This document shows, in pieces, positions 5,218-12,759 of a DNA stretch of 12,759 nt. Every line of letters starts with the position of its first letter. Position 1 is the stretch's first letter. The notes beneath the pieces are model-generated. The model saw only the letters and a list, made by a program, of their open reading frames with translations. It did not search any database and was not told where the DNA came from. The stretch comes from Lachnospiraceae bacterium UBA3821 (GTDB lineage: Bacteria > Bacillota > Clostridia > Lachnospirales > Lachnospiraceae). The translations under genes and the position numbers were made by a program. The DNA is taken from assembly GCA_002368865.1 (NCBI GenBank), contig DFDT01000134.1, positions 1-12,759 on the forward strand. Direction: 5' to 3'.

Positions 5218-5233
5218 GAAAGAAGGCAATGAT

Positions 5234-5773
5234 ATGCGGAGAAAAATACAAAAAGAACTCTTAAGTACAGGATTATATTTGCTTTGTGTACTTGTGATCT
5301 CCTGGCTGTTGGTGCACTTTGTGATCCAGAGGACGGAGGTGTCACAGTCTTCTATGGAATCTACGCTTTCCAACGGAGATCAGTTGTTTGTGGACAAGCT
5401 GTCGTATCGGTTTAAGGAACCGCAGCGGTTTGATATTATTGTATTTCCCCTGCGCGGGGCGGCAGATACTTATTATATTAAGCGGATCATCGGGGTGCCC
5501 GGCGAAACTGTGCAGATCGGGCAGGATGGTAGTATTTATATCGACGGGGAGCGGTTGGAAGAATCTTATGGCAGAGAGGTGATCGATCCGCAGCACCGCG
5601 GTTTGGCGGCGGAACCCATACAGCTCGATGAGGACGAATATTTTGTCATGGGTGATAATCGTAACAACAGTACGGACAGCAGGTCAGCAAGGGTTGGAAA
5701 TATCCGGCGGAATGAGTTGATCGGCAGGGCATGGGTGCGGATATGGCCGTTTGCGAAGTTTAGGGTGCTGTGA
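5234..5773 (+). CDS. lepB: Type I signal peptidase
   Basis: 179 residues, the usual size for a Gram-positive S26A signal peptidase. The protein removes signal peptides from exported proteins at the outer face of the membrane. It has one N-terminal membrane segment (about 12-31) followed by the catalytic domain. The SQSSMEST box carries the nucleophile Ser40, YYIKRIIGVPGE carries the general base Lys83, and MGDNRNNSTDSR is the conserved C-terminal box. The start ATG at 5234 has AGAAGG (5221-5226) seven bases upstream; the in-frame TTG at 5207 lies inside the previous gene and has no site. It is the second gene of a pair with the P-loop protein. No clear terminator follows. Confidence 0.93.
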   Translation: MRRKIQKELLSTGLYLLCVLVISWLLVHFVIQRTEVSQSSMESTLSNGDQLFVDKLSYRFKEPQRFDIIVFPLRGAADTYYIKRIIGVPGETVQIGQDGSIYIDGERLEESYGREVIDPQHRGLAAEPIQLDEDEYFVMGDNRNNSTDSRSARVGNIRRNELIGRAWVRIWPFAKFRVL

Positions 5774-5801
5774 GCAATGTAAAAAGTCTTTCATAAAACA
5801 C

Positions 5802-5830
5802 TGGAACAATATGCATACTTGTTGTATAAT
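5802..5830 (+). promoter_or_regulatory. Probable promoter of the pot operon
   Basis: A perfect -10 TATAAT (5825-5830) and a weak -35 TGGAAC (5802-5807) with a 17-base spacer. A GCATA/TATGC inverted repeat spans the -10 region (5813-5835 area) and could be an operator. The leader to potA would be about 60 bases. Confidence 0.55.
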
Positions 5831-5898
5831 TATGCTCAATGTGATTTATTGTGTTGGATCATAACGCAGGCAAGATTTGAATTACCGGAGGATGAAGG

Positions 5899-7392
5899 AT
5901 GGAAGAGAAGAAGGATACACTCATCGAGTTAAAGCACATTAAGAAAGTGTTTGAGGATGGGGTGACAGTGATAGAAGATCTGAGTCTGGAGATCAAAAAA
6001 GGGGAGTTCGTGACGCTGCTTGGACCGTCCGGCTGCGGCAAGACGACGATCCTGAGGATGATCGGGGGCTTCGAGAAACCCACGTCGGGGGAGCTTTTGC
6101 TGGACGGCAAGGACATCAGCGCGCTGCCGCCCAATGAGAGACCGATCAATACCGTGTTCCAGAAGTATGCACTTTTTCCGCATCTGAATGTGTATGATAA
6201 CATTGCTTTCGGATTGAAATTAAAGGGCATAGATAAGAAAACCCAGGACGAGAAGGTGAAGAAGGTTCTGGAGATGGTGGATCTGGAGGGCTTTGAGAAA
6301 CGTAGCATCAGCACGCTCTCCGGTGGGCAGCAGCAGAGAATCGCGATCGCCCGGGCTATCGTGAATGAGCCGGAGGTACTTTTGCTGGACGAGTCTTTGA
6401 GCGCGCTGGATTATAAGATGCGCAAGGAGATGCAGATCGAGTTGAAGGAGATGCATCGAAAGCTGGGGATCACCTTTATTTTTGTCACCCATGATCAGGA
6501 AGAGGCATTGACCATGTCGGACAAGGTAGTGGTCATGTCTGACGGAGATATTCAGCAGGTGGGAACGCCGGAGGATATCTATAATGAGCCGGCAAATCTG
6601 TTTGTGGCGGACTTCATCGGTGCCAGCAATATCTTCAAAGGGAAGATGGTGGGCGAGAAGCAGGTGGAGTTTGGCGGTGCAGTGTTTACCTGTGTGGATG
6701 ACTATGCAGTGGATACAGTGATCGACGCGGTGGTACGCCCGGAGGATGTGGAGATCATGGGGCTCGGAAGCGGGCAGGAAAAGAGCAAGGCACAGCTGGA
6801 GGGCGAGGTGATCGCCTGCGACTTCAAGGGAATCTTCTATGTGACGGCGGTGAAGACGGACAAAGCAGAGATAGAGGTTCACAATCTGAAATCCTTCAAA
6901 TCGGGAGACCGGGTGGGATTGTATATTGCGCCGGACAGCATTCACATTATTCCATATGATACATCCATCAACCATTATGAGGGCGTGCTGGAGAACTATC
7001 ATGCGGGCTTGGGCTTCCTGATCCGGTTTGAGGACTTTATCCTGGATCACGTGGCGCCGCAGCGCATTTTTGCAGGGGCAGTGGAAACGCCGGAGGATAC
7101 GGTAGACAGAGACAATCTGTTTGACGCAGACGGACAAAAGATTGAATGGGAAGGCAGGAAGGTGGTTGCCTCCTTTAAGCCGGAGGACGCAGTGCTGAGC
7201 GATGACGCGGAGGCAGGTTTTGTAGCAGGAGAGATTTTCAACTTTATCTTTATGGATGACTATTACCGGTATCGTGTGCGCAGTGAGTCCGAGGAGGATT
7301 ATATTGTGAACGATGCGTATCTGTGGAACCATGGCGACCACGTCAGCGTGAACGTGCCATTGGAGAAATTTGTGTTTGAAGTGAAAGACTGA
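5899..7392 (+). CDS. potA: Spermidine/putrescine ABC transporter ATPase, extended form
   Basis: 497 residues. It hydrolyses ATP to power polyamine import through PotB and PotC at the inner side of the membrane. ABC motifs are intact: Walker A GPSGCGKT (42-49), Q-loop Gln88, signature LSGGQ (140-144), Walker B LLLDE (161-165), SALD D-loop (168-171) and switch His198. DESLSALDYKMRKEMQIELK closely resembles the same segment of E. coli PotA. After residue 240 comes the regulatory C-terminus with VRPEDVEIM and a TOBE-like segment up to about 355. PotA proteins usually end near 350-380, but this one continues about 120-140 residues and repeats a similar pattern (SFKPEDAVL and on). The start ATG follows GGAGG (5887-5891) by seven bases. 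First gene of potA-B-C-(GNAT)-D. Confidence 0.92.
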   Translation: MEEKKDTLIELKHIKKVFEDGVTVIEDLSLEIKKGEFVTLLGPSGCGKTTILRMIGGFEKPTSGELLLDGKDISALPPNERPINTVFQKYALFPHLNVYDNIAFGLKLKGIDKKTQDEKVKKVLEMVDLEGFEKRSISTLSGGQQQRIAIARAIVNEPEVLLLDESLSALDYKMRKEMQIELKEMHRKLGITFIFVTHDQEEALTMSDKVVVMSDGDIQQVGTPEDIYNEPANLFVADFIGASNIFKGKMVGEKQVEFGGAVFTCVDDYAVDTVIDAVVRPEDVEIMGLGSGQEKSKAQLEGEVIACDFKGIFYVTAVKTDKAEIEVHNLKSFKSGDRVGLYIAPDSIHIIPYDTSINHYEGVLENYHAGLGFLIRFEDFILDHVAPQRIFAGAVETPEDTVDRDNLFDADGQKIEWEGRKVVASFKPEDAVLSDDAEAGFVAGEIFNFIFMDDYYRYRVRSESEEDYIVNDAYLWNHGDHVSVNVPLEKFVFEVKD

Positions 7393-7407
7393 TCGGAGGA
7401 AAAAAGA

Positions 7408-8205
7408 TTGAAATATGCATTTTCAAGAAAACAACTGGCGATACCTTATGCGGTATTTCTGGTGCTGTTTGTGATATTGCCGCTGTTTGTGGTGCTGTCC
7501 TATGCATTCACGAACGGAGACGGACAGATTTCATTTCGTAATTTTGTAGCGTTTTTTGGAAGCTCAAAGACAGTGGGAACTCTGCTGTACAGTGTGGTGA
7601 TCGCGGTGATCACGACGTGCCTCTGTCTGCTCATCGCATATCCCACAGCGTATATCCTGGCAAAAACGAAGATGAAGTCCGGGGATGCACTTTTGATGTT
7701 GTTTGTGCTGCCTATGTGGATCAATTTCACCCTGCGGATCACAGCGTTGAAAGAAATCCTGACGGTGTTGGAGGGCAATTTGGCCCTACATCCGTTCCTC
7801 AATACGATCGTCGGGATGGTGTATGATTTTCTGCCTTTTATGATATTGCCTTTATACAATGCGCTGGCAAAGTTGGATGACAGCTATAGGGAAGCCGCGC
7901 AGGATCTGGGTGCATCGAAGCGGTATGTTTTTTTGCGGGTGATCCTGCCTCTTTCGGTGCCGGGTATTGTTAGCGGTGTGACCATGGTGCTCCTGCCATC
8001 TATGACGAACTATGTGGTGCTGGATATGGTATATAACAGCACATATATCATGGGAAGTCTGATCGGCAGCTATTTCAGTTCCTATGACTGGCATAACGGA
8101 TCGGTGATCTCCATTATTTTGTTGGTGATCATCGGTATCATCACCGTGATCTCGAACCGGTTTACGGAAGGGGAGAGTGACGGGAAAGTCAGTGTGCTGC
8201 GGTAG
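7408..8205 (+). CDS. potB: Spermidine/putrescine ABC transporter permease PotB
   Basis: 265 residues with six likely membrane helices (about 12-32, 57-80, 94-112, 133-153, 182-205, 233-250). The BPD-transport inner-membrane domain carries the EAA loop REAAQDLGASKRYVFLRVIL (161-180), through which the permease contacts the ATPase. It forms the polyamine channel with PotC. The start is TTG at 7408, eight bases after GGAGG (7395-7399), and no in-frame ATG fits as well. It follows potA by 15 bases and precedes potC closely, so the genes are one transcript. The family also includes other ABC permeases; the assignment to polyamines rests mainly on the operon with PotA and PotD. Confidence 0.9.
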   Translation: MKYAFSRKQLAIPYAVFLVLFVILPLFVVLSYAFTNGDGQISFRNFVAFFGSSKTVGTLLYSVVIAVITTCLCLLIAYPTAYILAKTKMKSGDALLMLFVLPMWINFTLRITALKEILTVLEGNLALHPFLNTIVGMVYDFLPFMILPLYNALAKLDDSYREAAQDLGASKRYVFLRVILPLSVPGIVSGVTMVLLPSMTNYVVLDMVYNSTYIMGSLIGSYFSSYDWHNGSVISIILLVIIGIITVISNRFTEGESDGKVSVLR

Positions 8206-8225
8206 GCGGGGGAAGGAGAATGAAA

Positions 8226-9026
8226 ATGAATAAGGTCTTGCGGAATACATGGATCTGGCTGGTGCTATTGTTTTTGTATGCGCCGATCTTGATCCTGATG
8301 TTTTACAGTTTCACAGATTCGACCATGATCGGTTCGGTACGGGGATTTTCTTTGGACAATTATGTGACACTTTTCACCACGGAGGAGTTGGTGGATATGA
8401 TCGTGGGTACGATCACGCTGGCGATCGGGGTAGCGCTTTTGTCTACCATCCTGGGGACTGCGGGGGCAATCGGCAGTTTTTATTCCAGACGTAGGACAAG
8501 AACTTTGATTGAGCTGGCCAATCAGATCCCTGTGGTGAACGCGGATGTGGTGACGGGATTTTCGGTGTGTATCCTGATGATTGCAATCTTTCATATCAGT
8601 AAGGATACCTTTATTCCGCTGGTGATCGGACAGACGACGCTGTGTGTGCCTTTTGTGTATCTGTCGGTGCTGCCCCGTCTGAAGCAGATGGATCAGCAGA
8701 TCTATGAGGCGGCGCTGGACCTGGGCTGCACGCCGGCGAAGGCGCTTTGGCGGGTGACGATTCCCCAGATCGTGCCGGGGATCACGTCGGGATTTATGAC
8801 GGCGATCACACTGTCACTGGATGACTATTTCGTGGCGACTTATACGAAGCCGGCTACTTTCGATACCATCAGCACTTATGTGGTGAACGCCACCAAGGGC
8901 TCCCAGACGCAGATCAAGACGGCGCTGTGGGCGTTGTCCACCATCATCTTTTTGGTAGTGGTACTGGTGGTCGTGGGTGCGAACCGGGCGAAGGGCGGCA
9001 CGGAGAAGCAGGAGTTACAGAGGTGA
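8226..9026 (+). CDS. potC: Spermidine/putrescine ABC transporter permease PotC
   Basis: 266 residues, six likely membrane helices (first about 9-29, last about 234-251). The EAA loop YEAALDLGCTPAKALWRVTI (160-179) marks the ABC permease coupling helix. SLDDYFVATY (197-206) is typical of PotC-type permeases. Two ATGs lie close together at 8220 and 8226. The second is chosen because AAGGAG (8214-8219) touches the first but lies six bases before the second. The gene ends four bases before the start of the acetyltransferase gene. Confidence 0.9.
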   Translation: MNKVLRNTWIWLVLLFLYAPILILMFYSFTDSTMIGSVRGFSLDNYVTLFTTEELVDMIVGTITLAIGVALLSTILGTAGAIGSFYSRRRTRTLIELANQIPVVNADVVTGFSVCILMIAIFHISKDTFIPLVIGQTTLCVPFVYLSVLPRLKQMDQQIYEAALDLGCTPAKALWRVTIPQIVPGITSGFMTAITLSLDDYFVATYTKPATFDTISTYVVNATKGSQTQIKTALWALSTIIFLVVVLVVVGANRAKGGTEKQELQR

Positions 9027-9030
9027 TTTC

Positions 9031-9495
9031 ATGAATCTAATATATAAAAGAGCAACGATAGATGATTTGGAATTCTTGGTAAAAACAAGGATAGAGGTAT
9101 TGAGAGCGGCAAATCAGTTAGAAAACACTGTAGGCATGGAAGAGGTTGAACGACAATCACGGGAGTATTATATCAAGGCATTAAAAACGAATATGCACAC
9201 GGCATATCTTATTTTTGACGATGATTTTTTTGTTGGTACAGGGGGAATAAGTTACTATGATGTAATGCCAACTTACCACAATCCAACAGGACAAAAAGCA
9301 TATATCATGAATATGTATGTCAGACCTGATTACAGAAGGATTGGAATTGCGACAAAGACGCTTGATTTGCTTGTTAAAGATGCCAAAGATAGAGGAATAA
9401 ACAGTATATCTTTAGAGGCGACAAAAATGGGGCAGCCGCTTTATAAGAGCTATGGTTTTACAAAAATGGAAAATGAAATGGAATTACTAAATTAG
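9031..9495 (+). CDS. GNAT-family N-acetyltransferase inside the pot operon
   Basis: 154 residues of the GNAT fold, transferring acetyl from acetyl-CoA to an amine. The N-terminal YKRATIDDLEFLVKTR is the usual opening strand and helix. The acetyl-CoA motif A is seen as IMNMYVRPDYRRIGIA (92-107), with R102-x-x-G105-x-A107 binding pyrophosphate. LYKSYGF (137-143) is the C-terminal motif B. The substrate is unknown. Its place between potC and potD invites polyamine acetylation, but GNATs of this kind often act on antibiotics or proteins. The start ATG at 9031 is preceded by AGAGGTGAT (9019-9027 area); an earlier in-frame GTG at 8977 lies within potC. The gene is clearly more AT-rich than potC and potD, suggesting later insertion. 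Confidence 0.82.
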   Translation: MNLIYKRATIDDLEFLVKTRIEVLRAANQLENTVGMEEVERQSREYYIKALKTNMHTAYLIFDDDFFVGTGGISYYDVMPTYHNPTGQKAYIMNMYVRPDYRRIGIATKTLDLLVKDAKDRGINSISLEATKMGQPLYKSYGFTKMENEMELLN

Positions 9496-9524
9496 AAACT
9501 TTTTATATCAAAAGGAGTACAAGG

Positions 9525-10967
9525 TTGAGAAAGTCAAGACATGAGATAAATAGATATGCTATGATCGGTTTGCTGACCGGTGGATTGCTGTTAGGTTCGC
9601 TGCCGTTATTGTCCGGTTGTGGCGCTGCGGAGGAGGACGCAATCGTGCTCCGGGTGGCCAACTGGGAAGAATATATGGATGAGGGCGATTGGGACGAGGA
9701 GGATGCAGTCGAATTTTCGGACGGTACGATTTTGTGTCCGGAGAGCAGCCTGGTGGAGGATTTTGAGGAGTGGTATTATGAGACCTATGGGCAAAAGGTC
9801 AGGGTCGAGTATTCCACCTTCGGCACCAACGAGGAGCTTTATAATCAGATCACGATCGGAGATGTGTATGATCTGGCATGCCCGTCGGAGTATATGATCA
9901 TGAAGATGATGACGGAGGGGATGCTGGAGCCGTATTCGGAGGCGTTTTATGACGCGGATATCCCGGAGAATTATTATGTGCGCGGGGTGTCGCCTTATAT
10001 TGCGGGCGTGTATGGTGAGCTGTCCATCGGCGGAGAGGCTTTGAGCACCTATGCTGCCGGATATATGTGGGGCACGCTGGGCATTGTGTATAATCCGGAG
10101 AAAGTGACGGTGGAAGAGGCATCCACCTGGAAACTGTTGCTGAATGAGAAGTATGCGAAACAGATCACGATCAAGGACAGTGTGCGGGACGCATTTTTTG
10201 CAGGTGTGAGTATTTATCAGTATGATGATATCACTGCGGAGACATTCAGGCAGAGCGATACCTATGCAGGCGATATGTATGATAAGTTAAACGCTACGGA
10301 TGCGGTGACGGTGGACGCGGTGGAGAATATCCTGAGCGCGATCAAGCGGAATGTGTATTCCTTTGAGACGGACAGCGGCAAGGCGGATATGGTGACCGGC
10401 AAAGTGCTGGCGAACCAACAGTGGTCCGGGGATGCGGTTTACACCATGGATCAGGCGGAAGAGGACGGTGTGGAGCTTTGTTATTCTGCGCCGGAGGAGT
10501 CCACGAATCTGTGGTTTGACGGTTGGGTGATGTTAAAGGACGGCATCTCGGAGGCGCCGGAGAAAAAGCAGGCGGCGGAGGCTTTTGTGAATTTCCTTTC
10601 CATGCCGGAGAATGCGGTGCGAAATATGATGTATATCGGGTATACGTCTGTGATCGCGGGCGGAGACAGCGAGAAGGTGCTGGATTACGTAAATTGGTGT
10701 TATGAGGCGGATCCGGAGGAAACGGATGAGGAGGATATGGTGGAATATGACATCTGCTATTTCTTCGACAATGAGGATGCTGTGATCATGACCAGTGAGG
10801 ATCAGACCAGAAGGCAGTTGTTCGCTCAGTATCCGCCGGCCGAGGTCATGGACAGGAGCGTGATCATGGCGTACTTCGATGCGGAGGGAAATGAGCGGAT
10901 CAACCGTATGTGGACCAATGTGAGGTGCTTTGATTTGAAGAGCTGGTGGGAAGGACTGGCAAAATAA
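9525..10967 (+). CDS. potD: Spermidine/putrescine-binding lipoprotein PotD
   Basis: 480 residues. It is the extracellular substrate-binding protein of the polyamine transporter. A signal peptide with lipobox LSGC ends at Cys32, the lipid attachment site. The mature start LRVANWEEYM matches the PotD opening (Asn46-Trp47, Tyr50). VEYSTFGTNEELYNQI and YDLACPSEYMIMKMM are typical of the family. Near the end, NFLSMPENAVRNMMYIGYTS is the conserved PotD C-terminal region. It is longer than E. coli PotD (about 350), with an acidic insert after residue 50 and an extended, acidic C-terminal third. The start is TTG at 9525, seven bases after AAAGGAG (9511-9517). Last gene of the operon. Confidence 0.92.
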   Translation: MRKSRHEINRYAMIGLLTGGLLLGSLPLLSGCGAAEEDAIVLRVANWEEYMDEGDWDEEDAVEFSDGTILCPESSLVEDFEEWYYETYGQKVRVEYSTFGTNEELYNQITIGDVYDLACPSEYMIMKMMTEGMLEPYSEAFYDADIPENYYVRGVSPYIAGVYGELSIGGEALSTYAAGYMWGTLGIVYNPEKVTVEEASTWKLLLNEKYAKQITIKDSVRDAFFAGVSIYQYDDITAETFRQSDTYAGDMYDKLNATDAVTVDAVENILSAIKRNVYSFETDSGKADMVTGKVLANQQWSGDAVYTMDQAEEDGVELCYSAPEESTNLWFDGWVMLKDGISEAPEKKQAAEAFVNFLSMPENAVRNMMYIGYTSVIAGGDSEKVLDYVNWCYEADPEETDEEDMVEYDICYFFDNEDAVIMTSEDQTRRQLFAQYPPAEVMDRSVIMAYFDAEGNERINRMWTNVRCFDLKSWWEGLAK

Positions 10968-10983
10968 ATTTCATAAAGAGACG

Positions 10984-11005
10984 CCTGCTGCCACCGGGTA
11001 GCAGG
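10984..11005 (+). other. Hairpin upstream of the pot operon terminator
   Basis: CCTGCT (10984-10989) pairs with AGCAGG (11000-11005) around a 10-base loop that can partly pair (CC with GG). It lies just after the potD stop and directly before the main terminator. It has no T-tract of its own, so it may protect the mRNA 3' end. Confidence 0.5.
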
Positions 11006-11010
11006 AGACA

Positions 11011-11061
11011 CGTCATACCTTTATCGTCAGGTCACAGCAGATAAAGGTGTGGCGTTTTTTT
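11011..11061 (+). terminator. Strong intrinsic terminator of the pot operon
   Basis: CGTCATACCTTTATC (11011-11025) pairs with GATAAAGGTGTGGCG (11040-11054), a 15-bp stem with two G-U pairs and a 14-base loop, followed by seven Ts (11055-11061). Confidence 0.92.
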
Positions 11062-11089
11062 ATTTTCTGAAGTATTTTTGGTGACAGAG

Positions 11090-11118
11090 TGAACATTTTC
11101 CTGTACGGTTACAATAAT
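11090..11118 (+). promoter_or_regulatory. Possible promoter of the sigma/anti-sigma pair
   Basis: TGAACA (11090-11095) and AATAAT (11113-11118) are spaced by 17 bases, a weak sigma-A match. A TGTAACC followed by a GC-rich stretch and CCGGAA (about 11129-11159) could instead be an ECF-type autoregulated promoter; I cannot decide between them. Confidence 0.3.
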
Positions 11119-11201
11119 CAAATGTAAGGTGTAACCCAGGGCGCCCGGGGAAACCGGAATGAAATGCAACACAAAAGCGTGCAGCACGAGGAGAAGATTC
11201 G

Positions 11202-11738
11202 GTGACAATCGAGGAACTGGAAACTTGCGTGGACATATATGGCAGGGAACTCTATGCTTTTTGCAGGTATCTGACAGGCAGTGTGCCGGACGGAGAGGAC
11301 TTGTATCAGGAGACCTTTCTGACCGCCGTGTCGAAGCTTCAGAAGATCAATATCAGCGAGAATCCCAAGAGCTATCTGATGTCCATTGCAGTCAATCTGT
11401 GGAAAAATAAAAAGCGGAAAGCAGCCGGCAGAAACCGCCTGATGTGCTTTGAAAGCGTGGAGCAGCGGGCAGAGGAGGGCGAGGAGGCTGTGGACGGGAA
11501 AAACCCTCTGCCGGAGGATGTGATGCTCAAGGCGGAGGAACAGGAGCTGGTGCGGAAATGCGTGGAGACATTGGCGGAAATGTATCGCGTCCCCATCTGT
11601 CTGCACTATATTTCACAGCTCTCCACAAAGGAGATTGCGGACATCCTGAAGGTGCCGGAGGGGACGGTAAGGCGCAGGCTTTTTATGGGCAGGAAACAGA
11701 TCAAAAAGAAACTGGAGGAGTGCGGTTATGACAGATGA
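11202..11738 (+). CDS. ECF-type RNA polymerase sigma factor
   Basis: 178 residues, normal for the ECF group. Region 2 (about 9-74) shows the GEDLYQETFL core-binding/-10 helix at 31-40 and the SYLMSIAVNLWKNKKRK segment at 58-73. An acidic linker (about 85-110) leads to region 4 (about 113-172), with the helix-turn-helix STKEIADILKVPEGTVRRRL (141-160) that reads the -35. It redirects RNA polymerase to a small regulon after an envelope signal. The GTG start at 11202 follows GAGGAG (11188-11193) by eight bases. The stop overlaps the next gene's start by 11 bases, the usual translational coupling of a sigma factor with its anti-sigma factor. The target genes are unknown, and the pair itself is the likeliest target. 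Confidence 0.9.
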   Translation: MTIEELETCVDIYGRELYAFCRYLTGSVPDGEDLYQETFLTAVSKLQKINISENPKSYLMSIAVNLWKNKKRKAAGRNRLMCFESVEQRAEEGEEAVDGKNPLPEDVMLKAEEQELVRKCVETLAEMYRVPICLHYISQLSTKEIADILKVPEGTVRRRLFMGRKQIKKKLEECGYDR

Positions 11739-12510
11739 GAGATTGGAGCAGCTTTTGACAGATTATGTAATTCCGGAGGCACCTGACAGCAAGGTAAATG
11801 AGCGTTTGAAAGCGCAGATGACAGAGGCTTTTGCCGACAGGGAAAGGAAGGAAAAACAGAATATGAAGAAGTTTGGTTTGAAGAGAACAGCTGTGTTGGT
11901 GGCAGCGGCATGCATGGCATTCGGAGCAATCGGGGTGGCGTCCACGGGGCGCGCTTATGTCACAGGAGGTTCTATGCCGGGCGAATACACGGTATTTTCA
12001 GAACTTGAGAAGGTGGAGGCAAAGACAGGGCTGGATGTGAGGGCTGTAGAAAAGTTTTCGAATGGATATCAGTTTAAGGAGATGTCTGTTATGCATGAAC
12101 AGGATCATACGGAAAATGGTACGGTGATTGGAGATTATGCGGGAATTTCCATTCAGTACGAGAAAGAGGGAGCGTATGATCTGAGCCTTTGTATGGATGA
12201 TGTGGAGCATGCGGAAGGGGCTGAGGCCAGGGAGGCTGTGGCACAGCAGGAGATTGCCGGTCTGACGGTGAAATATTATCTGGATACTTACAAATGGGTT
12301 CCGGCAGGGTATGAACTGACCGATGAAGACAGGGCAAATCTGGAGAAAGACAATTATTTTATTTCCGAGGGAGTAGATGAGGTCTCCGTAAATCAGGTTT
12401 GTTGTGTGATCTGGGAGCAGGATGGGGTATTCTATGATCTGCTCTGCACAAAGGGAGAAGTGCCCGCAGAGGAAATGTTTGCGATGGCGGCGGAGATCAT
12501 CGCACAATAA
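11728..12510 (+). CDS. Putative membrane anti-sigma factor, DUF4367-like C-terminus
   Basis: 260 residues. The N-terminal 50 residues are charged and cytoplasmic (MTDERLEQLLTDYVIPEAP then a basic stretch). One membrane segment (about 53-75) follows, then a large outer domain. The overlap with the ECF sigma gene and this topology make it the likely anti-sigma factor, holding the sigma factor at the membrane until a signal arrives. No zinc-finger (HxxxCxxC) motif is seen, so it is not a ZAS-type protein. The end, VCCVIWEQDGVFYDLLC followed by a short helix (AEEMFAMAAEII), resembles the DUF4367 domain found in many Clostridia sigma-linked membrane proteins. The ATG at 11728 lies within the sigma gene and is preceded by CTGGAGGAG. 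The gene ends at the terminator at 12518-12554. Confidence 0.75.
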   Translation: MTDERLEQLLTDYVIPEAPDSKVNERLKAQMTEAFADRERKEKQNMKKFGLKRTAVLVAAACMAFGAIGVASTGRAYVTGGSMPGEYTVFSELEKVEAKTGLDVRAVEKFSNGYQFKEMSVMHEQDHTENGTVIGDYAGISIQYEKEGAYDLSLCMDDVEHAEGAEAREAVAQQEIAGLTVKYYLDTYKWVPAGYELTDEDRANLEKDNYFISEGVDEVSVNQVCCVIWEQDGVFYDLLCTKGEVPAEEMFAMAAEIIAQ

Positions 12511-12517
12511 ATTTGTG

Positions 12518-12554
12518 AAAGAAGCCTTTGGGTGAAAGCCTGAGGGCTTCTTTT
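12518..12554 (+). terminator. Intrinsic terminator after the sigma/anti-sigma pair
   Basis: AAAGAAGCC (12518-12526) pairs with GGCTTCTTT (12545-12553), with further pairing possible within the loop, ending in a short T run (12551-12554). Confidence 0.75.
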
Positions 12555-12586
12555 GCGTTCTGCGGACAATGCGCAGGGTGACATAC

Positions 12587-12614
12587 TTGCAATTTACAGG
12601 GAATCCGATATAAT
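12587..12614 (+). promoter_or_regulatory. Promoter of the gene at the right edge
   Basis: -35 TTGCAA (12587-12592) and a perfect -10 TATAAT (12609-12614) with a 16-base spacer, giving a leader of about 35 bases before the ATG at 12656. Confidence 0.65.
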
Positions 12615-12655
12615 TACTTATGGGGATTGCAGTTTGGGGATAGAGAGGCAGTGAA

Positions 12656-12759
12656 ATGAGTAAAAGAAAGAAAAAAGGGATCATAGGACTAATATTGATC
12701 TTGCTGTTTGCGGGTATGGTGATCTGCGCAGTGGTGTCAATCAATCATTATTTTGACCA
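12656..12759 (+). CDS. Membrane-anchored protein, N-terminus only (partial)
   Basis: The first 34 codons are present and the gene runs off the window edge. The peptide begins MSKRKKKG and continues with a hydrophobic segment of about 22 residues (9-30), then SINHYFD. It is therefore a basic N-terminus plus a signal anchor, with the rest expected outside the cell. ATG 12656 follows AGAGAGG (12642-12648) by seven bases, and a promoter lies at 12587-12614. The function cannot be told from this fragment; extracellular enzymes such as sortases or peptidases commonly start this way. Confidence 0.7.
   Translation, partial: MSKRKKKGIIGLILILLFAGMVICAVVSINHYFD

Noticed and set aside
6220..7341. Long minus-strand frame of 373 codons opposite potA
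   Set aside because: It is antisense to a gene with all ABC ATPase motifs, has no ribosome binding site, and its composition (rich in His, Leu, Arg) is typical of a shadow frame.
11998..12744. 248-codon minus-strand frame opposite the anti-sigma gene
   Set aside because: It runs across the anti-sigma gene, its terminator and the next promoter, with no recognisable motif or start signal.

Overview
The window looks like a chromosomal segment of a low-to-mid GC Clostridia genome, most likely Lachnospiraceae. This is judged from strong purine-rich ribosome binding sites, TTG and GTG starts, sigma-A promoters, intrinsic terminators, the TTG-started potB and potD genes, and an ECF sigma/anti-sigma pair of the type common in that family. 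No taxonomic search could be run.

Layout. 1-191: the 3' end of a glutamate dehydrogenase gene, converging on a membrane-anchored endonuclease/exonuclease/phosphatase-fold gene (290-1414, minus) across a shared bidirectional terminator. 1415-2455: an AT-rich cassette with a consensus promoter, three degenerate tandem 54-nt RNA units, an intrinsic terminator and a PBECR4-like nuclease gene (1799-2455). That is the architecture of a type III (RNA antitoxin/endoribonuclease) toxin-antitoxin locus, and it is the most interesting item here. 2397-4273: an AraC regulator (minus), tail-to-tail with the nuclease gene and divergent from a pyridoxal kinase-family gene. 4270-4727: a gene-poor stretch holding a probable antisense RNA of RatA type over the remnant of a small hydrophobic toxin gene, then a decayed gene. 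4756-5773: a two-gene operon of a small P-loop kinase-like protein and a type I signal peptidase.

5899-10967 is a complete polyamine ABC transporter operon: potA (ATPase, with an unusually long C-terminus), potB and potC (permeases), and potD (lipoprotein). An AT-rich GNAT acetyltransferase gene sits between potC and potD. The operon ends at a strong terminator (11011-11061). 11202-12510 is an ECF sigma factor overlapping its putative anti-sigma factor, closed by a terminator. 12656-12759 is the start of a membrane-anchored protein cut off by the window edge.

How the parts fit. The pot genes should act together to import spermidine/putrescine, possibly with the embedded acetyltransferase modifying the imported amines or another substrate. 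The sigma/anti-sigma pair is an independent envelope-signalling unit. The 1542-2455 cassette and the 4270-4455 RNA are selfish or defence-type small modules set between housekeeping genes.
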